Below are positions 57,645 to 64,000 of a DNA stretch of 64,000 nucleotides, in pieces. The DNA lies in the NCBI RefSeq assembly GCF_036013955.1, contig NZ_CP107903.1, forward strand, positions 5,580,001 through 5,644,000. The letters run 5' to 3'. This DNA comes from Streptomyces sp. NBC_00459 (GTDB lineage Bacteria > Actinomycetota > Actinomycetes > Streptomycetales > Streptomycetaceae). The position numbers and the translations under genes were made by a program. The notes beneath the pieces are model-generated. The model made no database searches. It had not been told where the DNA came from and worked only from the letters and a program-made list of their open reading frames with translations. The first letter of the stretch is position 1, and each line of letters starts with the position of its first letter.

Positions 57645-58673
57645 ATGAATTCTCGCCGTGCCCTGGCACGCCCTGCCCTGGCGGTCGCCGCCACGCTGAT
57701 CCCGGCGGCGCTGTTGTCCGGAACGGTCGCGACCACCTCGTACGCCACGGAGTCGCCGAGCCCGTCGGCCTCGGCGCCGGCGTCGAGTGAGTCCGCGTCG
57801 CCGTCCCCGTCCGGTCCGGCGTCCGCGTCGGCTCCGGCCTCGGCGAGCGCCTCACCGTCGGTGTCCGCCTCCCCGTCCGTGTCCGTGCCGCCTGCCGACG
57901 GGGAGCCGGAGTGCCCCAGTGAGCCGGGCAAGGACGACAAGATCCTGCGAACCACCATTTCCGCCGGGACCAACAAGCTGGTCGCGGACGGTGCCTGGCG
58001 CGAGATCACGTTCAAGCTGGAGAACCGCTCGGACATCGCCCTCAAGAAGGTGCAGGTCGGGCTGGAGAGGATGGCGCACGGCAACGCTCCCGACGGAACG
58101 TTGCCGAACGAGGTGCTGGAGTACGTCAATCTCCAGGAGTGGGATGCCAAGTCCCGTACCTGGAAGAGTGTCTGGTGGGACGAGGTGCAGATCGGCGGCT
58201 CGTTGCTCGGCTACTACGACGTGGCCCCCCACAGGACGACGAACGTCGCCGTGCGCATCAAGGTCGGCAAGAACATGCCCTACGGCAGGTTCCCCGAACT
58301 CGAACACGAGAACATCGGGAGCGGCTATCTCGAAGCCGATACCTATGGTCTCCCCGAGAACAAGGGTGTGTGCGAATACGGGGACCACTGGGCCTTCACC
58401 ATCCACAAGCCCGGTACGAACACCGGAGACGGTGACGGCGGTGGAGCCACCTCCACGCCCACCAGCGGCACCGGCGGCAACACCCCCACTCCCCAGACCG
58501 GCACCACCGCACCGGTCACCCCCGGCCCCACCCCCACCGGCGACCTCGCCCACACCGGCTCCTCCTCCGCGCTCCCGGTGATCGCCGGCGTGGGCGGCGC
58601 GGCCGTGGTCCTCGGCGCCGGTGCCGTGTACGTCGTACGGCGCCGCAGGTCCGGTACCGGCACCCACGCCTGA
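57645..58673 (+). CDS. LAxTG-anchored cell-surface protein
   Basis: A 342-residue protein. The signal peptide ends TSYA|TE. A Ser/Ala/Pro repeat stalk (about 38-85) precedes a globular beta domain (about 95-265, WREITFKLENRSDIALKKVQVGLERM ... HWAFTIHKPG). A Thr/Pro/Gly-rich region, LAHTG, a hydrophobic helix (VIAGVGGAAVVLGAGAVYVV) and RRRR complete a class E sortase substrate. ATG 57645 with GGGGG. The sortase is elsewhere; the class F enzyme at 18154 is less likely to act on it. Confidence 0.88.
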   Translation: MNSRRALARPALAVAATLIPAALLSGTVATTSYATESPSPSASAPASSESASPSPSGPASASAPASASASPSVSASPSVSVPPADGEPECPSEPGKDDKILRTTISAGTNKLVADGAWREITFKLENRSDIALKKVQVGLERMAHGNAPDGTLPNEVLEYVNLQEWDAKSRTWKSVWWDEVQIGGSLLGYYDVAPHRTTNVAVRIKVGKNMPYGRFPELEHENIGSGYLEADTYGLPENKGVCEYGDHWAFTIHKPGTNTGDGDGGGATSTPTSGTGGNTPTPQTGTTAPVTPGPTPTGDLAHTGSSSALPVIAGVGGAAVVLGAGAVYVVRRRRSGTGTHA

Positions 58674-58683
58674 CGCGAGCCGC

Positions 58684-60252
58684 CTACCGCCCCAGGAAGA
58701 TCGGGTTGGTGAACGCGGCCAACGCCCCGGGCAGCGGCGCGAGCACCGCCTCGTGCCGCACCTCCGCCCGGACGTACGCCGCGTACTGGGGCGTCGTACG
58801 CCACTCCACGACCCCCGCGCCCGCCACCGGCAGGACCGCGCTGGTGAACAGCACGCCCTGGTCCGTCACGAAGCGGACCGTGCAGCGCGGGGCGCCCGAC
58901 ACCTCCAGGCGGACCGTCACCGGGGCGTCCTCGGACACCTTCAACCGGCCCCCGATGTCCGCGTGTTCGCCCTTCGGGCCGGATGCCGTGAAGGAGAGGG
59001 AGAGCGACTTCGACTCGGCGACGTACGAGCGGCCTGCCCGCAACCCCTCCTGGATCGCCTCCCGGGTCAGGTCGTCGGCCAGGACCACCGTCTGCGGGAC
59101 GCCCACCGGGTCGGGATCGCGGTGGGCGTCGCTGTTGCCCATGGCCGGGATCCATCCGCGCCCGCCCGGGGCACCCTCCCGCACCGACGCCACCAGCATG
59201 CCGTCCCAGTCCGCGAGCGCCACCTCGTCCTCGGGCGAGTAGGTGCCGTTCCACACCTCCACCGCGTCCGCCTCGGCGAAGCCGAACTTCCAGTTGCAGC
59301 CGACGCAGGTGGCGTGCGGGTGGGCCGGGACCACCAGGCCGCCGGCGCGGCGGATCCGGCGCGCGTACTTGCCGAAGCGGTTGTCACGGGCCCGGTAGCG
59401 CCAGTCGACGAACGTCCCCGGGTCAGTGCCGAGCGCGAGCACGTGGCCGTTGCGGGTCGTCACCTCCTCGCCCACCATGACGAGGAGGTCGTCGCCTGCC
59501 TCCGCGGCCCAATGGGCGTGCGACGAGTGGGTGTTGTGGTCCGAGCTGTTGATGAAGTCCAGGCCCGCCGCCCGCGCCAGGGCCGCGATCTCGGCGGGGG
59601 TTCGGCGGCCGTCCGAGTACCAGGTGTGCAGGTGACAGTCGCCCCGGTACCAGGCCCGGCCCCGCCCCTTCGCGCGCTCCGGCGGGTAGACCGGGTCGAC
59701 GGCGTCGCCGGGCTCGCCGTAGGTCAGCGTGATGGTGATCTCGTACGAGAGGCCCTGCGGGGAGACCGTGTAGGGGCCCAGCGCGATGTGCCAGGTGCCG
59801 GCCTCCACCCGGCCCGGGATGTAGCCGGGCGTCGCGTCGTCCGCGCGGACGAAGAACTCCGTGCGGGCCCCGCCCGACCAGCCCCGGAAGCCCTTGCCTC
59901 CCAGTTCGGTGCCGCGCTGGTCGAACACACCGATGTCGAGCGCGTTGCCCGCGGTGCCGGCCGGGACGGAGGGGCGGTCATAGCTGTAGGAGACCCTCAA
60001 CTCCCTTACGCCTTCCGGGATTTCGACGGGCAGGTAGACGAAGTCGGGGGAGCCGGTGGGCAGCGTGCCCCGTACGGTCCTGGTCTCCGTACCGTCGTTG
60101 CCGTCGGCCGCCGCCGCGGCCGGGGTGCCGTGGGAGAAGGTCACGCTTCCCAACGTAAGCGCGGCGGCGGCTCCCGTCACGAACAGAGCGCGTCTGGCCA
60201 GCTCGTTTCCCGTGCCGTCTCCGGCGCTGGTTCCGTGGTCGTCTTCGCACAT
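58684..60252 (-). CDS. Exported PHP-domain metallohydrolase (CehA/McbA family)
   Basis: A 522-residue protein. A Tat-type leader (ARRALFVTGAAAALTLGS) precedes a beta-sandwich domain (about 60-190). The PHP catalytic domain has DCHLHTWYSDG, FINSSDHNTHS, VVPAHPHAT and GNSDAHRDP (metal His/Asp). CehA/McbA proteins include carbamate-pesticide hydrolases and phosphoesterases, so it may act on an extracellular phosphoester or carbamate. ATG 60252 with GGGAGC. Convergent with the LAHTG gene (11 bp apart). Confidence 0.85.
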   Translation of the reverse strand: MCEDDHGTSAGDGTGNELARRALFVTGAAAALTLGSVTFSHGTPAAAAADGNDGTETRTVRGTLPTGSPDFVYLPVEIPEGVRELRVSYSYDRPSVPAGTAGNALDIGVFDQRGTELGGKGFRGWSGGARTEFFVRADDATPGYIPGRVEAGTWHIALGPYTVSPQGLSYEITITLTYGEPGDAVDPVYPPERAKGRGRAWYRGDCHLHTWYSDGRRTPAEIAALARAAGLDFINSSDHNTHSSHAHWAAEAGDDLLVMVGEEVTTRNGHVLALGTDPGTFVDWRYRARDNRFGKYARRIRRAGGLVVPAHPHATCVGCNWKFGFAEADAVEVWNGTYSPEDEVALADWDGMLVASVREGAPGGRGWIPAMGNSDAHRDPDPVGVPQTVVLADDLTREAIQEGLRAGRSYVAESKSLSLSFTASGPKGEHADIGGRLKVSEDAPVTVRLEVSGAPRCTVRFVTDQGVLFTSAVLPVAGAGVVEWRTTPQYAAYVRAEVRHEAVLAPLPGALAAFTNPIFLGR

Positions 60253-60332
60253 GCTGCCGCTCCCAGGGTGTCGGGGTGTGACGTGGGTGACGCAGTGGTG
60301 GCGTGTATCACTTTCATGGCCACTCTCGTGCC

Positions 60333-60422
60333 CGGGAGTGAACTCCCGTACAAGACAGGGGAATCGCCGTGACAAGACAGAGGGGTGGCCCGAGTGACGT
60401 TCGACCGATGCCGACCGGTCGG
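60333..60422. promoter_or_regulatory. Two palindromes in the divergent PHP / oxidoreductase region
   Basis: CGGGAGT-GA-ACTCCCG (60333-60348, 7-bp arms) and CCGACCGGTCGG (60411-60422, perfect 12 bp with near-symmetric flanks ATG/TAT) lie between the divergent PHP and luciferase-like genes. The second is of the size usually bound by TetR- or MarR-type dimers. No regulator gene is adjacent. Confidence 0.45.
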
Positions 60423-60460
60423 TATGGACAGACGGGGCATCGGCCGGTACAGATATGGAC

Positions 60461-61306
60461 ATGCGCCTAGCCGTCACGATCTTCCTCACCGACGAGACGA
60501 TCACCCCGACCCGACTCGCCCGTGAGCTGGAACAGCGCGGGTTCGCCGGGCTGTATCTGCCCGAGCACACGCACATACCGGTCGAGCGGACCACCCCGTA
60601 CCCGGCGGGCGGCGACCTGCCGCCCGAGTACGGACGTACGCTCGACCCCTTCGTCGCGCTCGGCCAGGCCGCCGCCGTCACCGAGCGGCTCGCCCTCGGC
60701 ACGGGCATCACGCTCGTCGCCCAGCACGACCCGATCGACCTCGCCAAGCAGATCGCGACCCTCGACCACCTCTCCGGCGGACGCTTCACCCTCGGACTCG
60801 GCTACGGCTGGAACGTCGAGGAGGCCGCCGACCACGGTGTGGAATGGCGTACGCGGCGCGAGCTGACCAGGGACCGGATGGCGCTGATGCGCGCCCTGTG
60901 GGCGGACGAACCGACCGCGTACGAGGGCGAGTTCGGAAGTGTGCGGGCCAGCAGCGCGTACCCCAAGCCGGTGCAGAAGCCGCGTGGGCCGGTCGTCGGC
61001 CCCCGCACCCTCATCGGCGGCTCGGCCGGGCCGAAACTGTTCGCCCACATCAGCGAGTACGCCGACGGCTGGCTGCCGATCGGCGGGCGCGGCCTGTCCG
61101 AGTCACTGCCCGTACTGCGGTCGGTGTGGGCGGACGCGGGCCGCGACCCGGCCGCCCTCCAGGTCGTCCCGTACGCGGTCCAGCCCACCCCGGGCAAGCT
61201 CGCCCACTACGCCGAGCTGGGCATCGAGGAGACCGTGGTGCAGCTGCCGCCGGCCGGGGAGGCGGAGGTGCTCGGCCTGCTGGACGGGTACGCCCCCTAC
61301 CTGTAG
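60461..61306 (+). CDS. LLM-class F420-dependent oxidoreductase
   Basis: A 281-residue TIM barrel: ELEQRGFAGLYLPEHTHIPVERTTPYPAGGDLPPEYGRTLDPFVALGQAAAVTERLALGTGI, DLAKQIATLDHLSGGRFTLGLGYGWNVEEAADHG and YADGWLPIGGRGLSESL. The YLPEHTHIP segment marks the TIGR03619 F420 subgroup. ATG 60461 (or 60455 two codons earlier) lacks a clear ribosome site, so the message may have a very short leader. fbiC follows on the same strand. Confidence 0.9.
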   Translation: MRLAVTIFLTDETITPTRLARELEQRGFAGLYLPEHTHIPVERTTPYPAGGDLPPEYGRTLDPFVALGQAAAVTERLALGTGITLVAQHDPIDLAKQIATLDHLSGGRFTLGLGYGWNVEEAADHGVEWRTRRELTRDRMALMRALWADEPTAYEGEFGSVRASSAYPKPVQKPRGPVVGPRTLIGGSAGPKLFAHISEYADGWLPIGGRGLSESLPVLRSVWADAGRDPAALQVVPYAVQPTPGKLAHYAELGIEETVVQLPPAGEAEVLGLLDGYAPYL

Positions 61307-61391
61307 CCCTGTGCGCGTAGCTCCGTACTCGTACGCCCGTGGTCATACCCAGGTGCTACTGGCTCGGCAGACCATGGCCGGACGGGAAAGC

Positions 61392-61432
61392 GCCGCCCTG
61401 TAACGTTCGGCCGCCCGAACGGACAGGGCGGC
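61392..61432 (+). terminator. Long hairpin between the oxidoreductase gene and fbiC
   Basis: The outer stem GCCGCCCTGT/ACAGGGCGGC (61392-61401 with 61423-61432) continues, after a 2/1 internal loop, into CGTTCGG/CCGAACG (61404-61410 with 61415-61421) around CCGC: 17 base pairs in all. It starts 86 nt after the oxidoreductase stop and ends 39 nt before the fbiC ATG. It is probably a terminator; an fbiC leader structure is the alternative. Confidence 0.7.
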
Positions 61433-61471
61433 CCCTGCTGGACCTGATCACATCGATCGTATGCTCGAAGG

Positions 61472-64000
61472 ATGACGACTCCCGAGACCTCCGGAACCGG
61501 TTCCACCGAGCGCCCCGGCGCCACCGGCCCGACCGAGAACTCCATGCGTCGCGCCCTGAAACGTGCCCGGGACGGTGTCGCCCTCGACGTCGGCGAGGCG
61601 GCCGTGCTGCTCCAGGCCCGCGGCGAGGCCCTCGACGACCTCACCGCGTCCGCGGCCCGCGTACGGGACGCCGGCCTGGAGGCCGCGGGTCGCCCCGGCG
61701 TCATCACGTACTCGAAGAGCGTCTTCATCCCCCTGACCCGGCTCTGCCGTGACAAGTGCCACTACTGCACCTTCGTGACCGTGCCGGGCAAGCTCCGCCG
61801 GGCCGGACACGGCATGTTCATGTCCCCGGACGAGGTCCTCGACATCGCCCGCCGCGGCGCGGCCCTCGGCTGCAAGGAAGCGCTGATCACCCTCGGCGAC
61901 AAGCCCGAGGACCGCTGGCCGGAGGCGCGCGAGTGGCTCGACGCGCACGGCTACGACGACACGATCGCGTACGTCCGCGCCATCTCGATCCGCATCCTGG
62001 AGGAGACGGGCCTGCTGCCCCACCTCAACCCGGGCGTGATGTCCTGGACGGACTTCCAGCGTCTGAAGCCCGTCGCCCCCTCCATGGGCATGATGCTGGA
62101 GACGACCGCGACCCGCCTCTGGTCCGAGCCGGGCGGCCCGCACTACGGCTCCCCGGACAAGGAACCCGCCGTACGGCTACGGGTGTTGGAGGACGCGGGT
62201 CGTTCGTCCGTCCCCTTCACTTCCGGGATCCTGATCGGCATCGGCGAGACGTACGAGGAGCGGGCGGAGTCGCTCTTCGCGCTCCGCAGGATCTCGCGCG
62301 CCTACCACTCCGTCCAGGAACTGATCATCCAGAACTTCCGCGCCAAGCCGGACACCGCGATGCGCGGAATGCCCGACGCGGAACTGGACGAGCTCGTCGC
62401 GACGGTGGCGGTGGCACGCCACATCATGGGCCCGAGCGCCTGCCTCCAGGCCCCGCCCAACCTCGTCGACTCCGAGTACGAGCGGTTGATCGGCGCCGGC
62501 ATCGACGACTGGGGCGGGGTCTCCCCGATCACCATCGACCACGTCAACCCGGAACGCCCCTGGCCCCAGATCGAGGAACTGGCCTCGAAATCGGCGGCCG
62601 TCGGCTTCGAACTGCGCGAACGCCTCTGCGTCTACCCGGAGTTCGTACAGCGCGGCGAGCCCTGGCTCGACCCCCGCCTCCTCCCGCACGTACGAGCACT
62701 CGCCGACCCCGAGACGGGCCTCGCGCGCGAGGACGCGATCGTCGAGGGGCACCCGTGGCAGGAGCCGGAGGAGGTGTTCGTGTCGTCCGGCCGCACCGAC
62801 CTGCACACCACCATCGACACCGACGGCCGTACGTCCGACCGGCGCGACGACTTCGACGAGGTGTACGGCGACTGGGGCGCCCTGCGCGAGGCCGCGGCGC
62901 CCGGGATGGTGCCGGAGCGCATCGACACGGACGTACGGCAGGCGTTGCGCACGGCGGCCGACGACCCCACTCGTCTGACCGACGACGAGGCGCTGGCCCT
63001 CTTCCACGCGGACGGCCCCGCACTGGACGCGCTGTGCCAAGTCGCCGACGACGTAAGGAAGTCGGCGGTCGGGGACGACGTCACCTACATCGTCACCCGG
63101 AACATCAACTTCACCAACGTCTGCTACACCGGCTGCCGTTTCTGCGCCTTCGCCCAGCGCCGCACGGACGCCGACGCCTACACGCTGTCCCTGGACCAGG
63201 TGGCCGACCGCGCCCAACAGGCCTGGGACGTGGGGGCGGTTGAGGTCTGTATGCAGGGCGGAATCCATCCCGACCTGCCGGGCACCGCCTACTTCGACAT
63301 CGCGCGCGCGGTGAAGGAGAGGGTCCCCGGCATGCATGTCCACGCCTTCTCGCCCATGGAGGTGGTGAACGGCGCGACCCGCACCGGGATGCCGATCCGC
63401 GAGTGGCTGACAGCCGCGAAGGAAGCCGGTCTCGACACGATCCCCGGCACGGCGGCCGAGATCCTCGACGACGAGGTCCGCTGGGTCCTGACGAAGGGCA
63501 AGCTGCCGACGGCGACCTGGATCGAAGTCGTCACGACCGCCCATGAGTTGGGCATCCGCTCGTCCTCGACGATGATGTACGGCCACGTGGACCAGCCGCG
63601 CCACTGGCTCGGCCACTTCCGCACCCTGGCCCGCATCCAGCAACAGACGGGCGGCTTCACGGAGTTCGTCACGCTCCCCTTCATCCACACCAACGCCCCG
63701 GTGTACCTGGCGGGCATCGCGCGGCCCGGCCCGACGATGCGCGACAACCGGGCGGTCATCGCCATGGCCCGCCTTCTCCTGCACACCCACATCCCCAACA
63801 TCCAGACCAGCTGGGTCAAGCTGGGCACGGAGGGCGCGGCGGAGATGCTCCGCTCGGGCGCGAACGACCTGGGCGGCACTCTGATGGAGGAGACGATCTC
63901 GCGGATGGCGGGGTCGTCGTACGGCTCGTACAAGTCGGTGAAGGACCTGATCGCGGTCGCGGAGGCGGCGGGACGTCCGGCCCGGCCCCGGACCACCCTC
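61472..64000 (+). CDS. fbiC: F420 chromophore synthase FbiC (CofG-CofH fusion), 3' end beyond window
   Basis: 843 codons are visible. There are two radical-SAM halves. The CofG half has C92-x3-C96-x2-C99 in LCRDKCHYCTF followed by the GDKPEDRW and LLPHLNPGVMSW segments. The CofH half has C551-x3-C555-x2-C558 in CYTGCRFCAF followed by EVCMQGGIHPDLPG. It makes the deazaflavin FO from tyrosine and the flavin precursor 5-amino-6-ribitylaminouracil. ATG 61472 with AAGG close by. The protein is usually about 860 residues, so only the last few codons should be missing. It supplies cofactor for the F420 enzymes in this window. Confidence 0.95.
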   Translation, partial: MTTPETSGTGSTERPGATGPTENSMRRALKRARDGVALDVGEAAVLLQARGEALDDLTASAARVRDAGLEAAGRPGVITYSKSVFIPLTRLCRDKCHYCTFVTVPGKLRRAGHGMFMSPDEVLDIARRGAALGCKEALITLGDKPEDRWPEAREWLDAHGYDDTIAYVRAISIRILEETGLLPHLNPGVMSWTDFQRLKPVAPSMGMMLETTATRLWSEPGGPHYGSPDKEPAVRLRVLEDAGRSSVPFTSGILIGIGETYEERAESLFALRRISRAYHSVQELIIQNFRAKPDTAMRGMPDAELDELVATVAVARHIMGPSACLQAPPNLVDSEYERLIGAGIDDWGGVSPITIDHVNPERPWPQIEELASKSAAVGFELRERLCVYPEFVQRGEPWLDPRLLPHVRALADPETGLAREDAIVEGHPWQEPEEVFVSSGRTDLHTTIDTDGRTSDRRDDFDEVYGDWGALREAAAPGMVPERIDTDVRQALRTAADDPTRLTDDEALALFHADGPALDALCQVADDVRKSAVGDDVTYIVTRNINFTNVCYTGCRFCAFAQRRTDADAYTLSLDQVADRAQQAWDVGAVEVCMQGGIHPDLPGTAYFDIARAVKERVPGMHVHAFSPMEVVNGATRTGMPIREWLTAAKEAGLDTIPGTAAEILDDEVRWVLTKGKLPTATWIEVVTTAHELGIRSSSTMMYGHVDQPRHWLGHFRTLARIQQQTGGFTEFVTLPFIHTNAPVYLAGIARPGPTMRDNRAVIAMARLLLHTHIPNIQTSWVKLGTEGAAEMLRSGANDLGGTLMEETISRMAGSSYGSYKSVKDLIAVAEAAGRPARPRTTL

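Noticed and set aside
1..64000. CRISPR arrays, tRNA/rRNA genes, insertion sequences, phage or plasmid origins
   Set aside because: Looked for and not seen: no regularly spaced repeats of CRISPR size, no cloverleaf sequences noticed, no transposase or integrase motifs in any translated frame.

Overview
The window looks like a stretch of a Streptomyces (or very close actinomycete) chromosome. Third-codon-position GC is very high, and GTG/TTG starts and 4-nt ATGA/GTGA gene overlaps are frequent. The gene content is also typical: SARP/AfsR regulators, XRE-DUF5753/DUF397/HATPase sets, CGNR and DUF1737 proteins, LAxTG cell-wall proteins with a class F sortase, and many coenzyme F420 enzymes. I see no rRNA, tRNA, CRISPR array, insertion sequence or phage genes. 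All product names are inferred from sequence motifs read by eye; no database search was possible.

Layout. 1-9.9 kb: a deazaflavin oxidoreductase (5' end cut off), a TetR and a VOC protein, a Ser/Thr kinase with a PQQ-type beta-propeller, a DrrAB-type ABC exporter, and a large AfsR-like SARP. 9.9-13.9 kb: a TetX-like flavin monooxygenase divergent from a TetR gene with three near-identical 17-bp operators between them, then an intact DUF397/XRE/HATPase set. 14-19.3 kb: a secreted FlgD-Ig protein and a surface protein-sortase-ECF sigma-anti-sigma operon. 19.3-24.5 kb: a CoA-dependent catabolic block (epoxide hydrolase, enoyl-CoA hydratase, DUF35 protein, thiolase-fold aldolase, acyl-CoA ligase). 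24.5-25.7 kb: small genes (CGNR, a Cys-rich hypothetical, DUF1737).

25.7-35.6 kb is the most interesting part. It holds a minus-strand, translationally coupled operon ATP-grasp ligase > MFS > TTC38-like TPR protein > SAM methyltransferase, closed by a strong terminator. About 1.5 kb upstream on the same strand lies a 65-residue peptide with four copies of a DVHAT-x-EP repeat, bracketed by two perfect 13-bp hairpins. Upstream of that is a 1007-residue SARP. I propose an undescribed ribosomal-peptide or peptide-ligase natural product cluster.

35.7-50.6 kb: an amidohydrolase, a TerY-P-like vWA/PP2C/kinase triad, two luciferase-like oxidoreductases, a LuxR protein, two secreted proteins with a possible pore-forming character, an SDR, a D-aminoacylase-like amidohydrolase and an aldehyde dehydrogenase. 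A shared palindrome CTGAC-N5-GTCAG lies in front of the amidohydrolase, both luciferase-like genes and the SDR, and also between the 21-24 kb catabolic genes. This suggests one scattered regulon.

50.7-64 kb: MEDS-HATPase, STAS and STAS-ANTAR partner-switching proteins, and a decayed DUF6879/DUF397/XRE/HATPase region with a visible deletion junction. After these come a second deazaflavin oxidoreductase, an endonuclease/exonuclease/phosphatase-family protein, a DinB-like protein, an LAHTG-anchored surface protein, a PHP metallohydrolase and a third luciferase-like oxidoreductase. The window ends inside fbiC, the F420 chromophore synthase that would supply the F420-dependent enzymes nearby.
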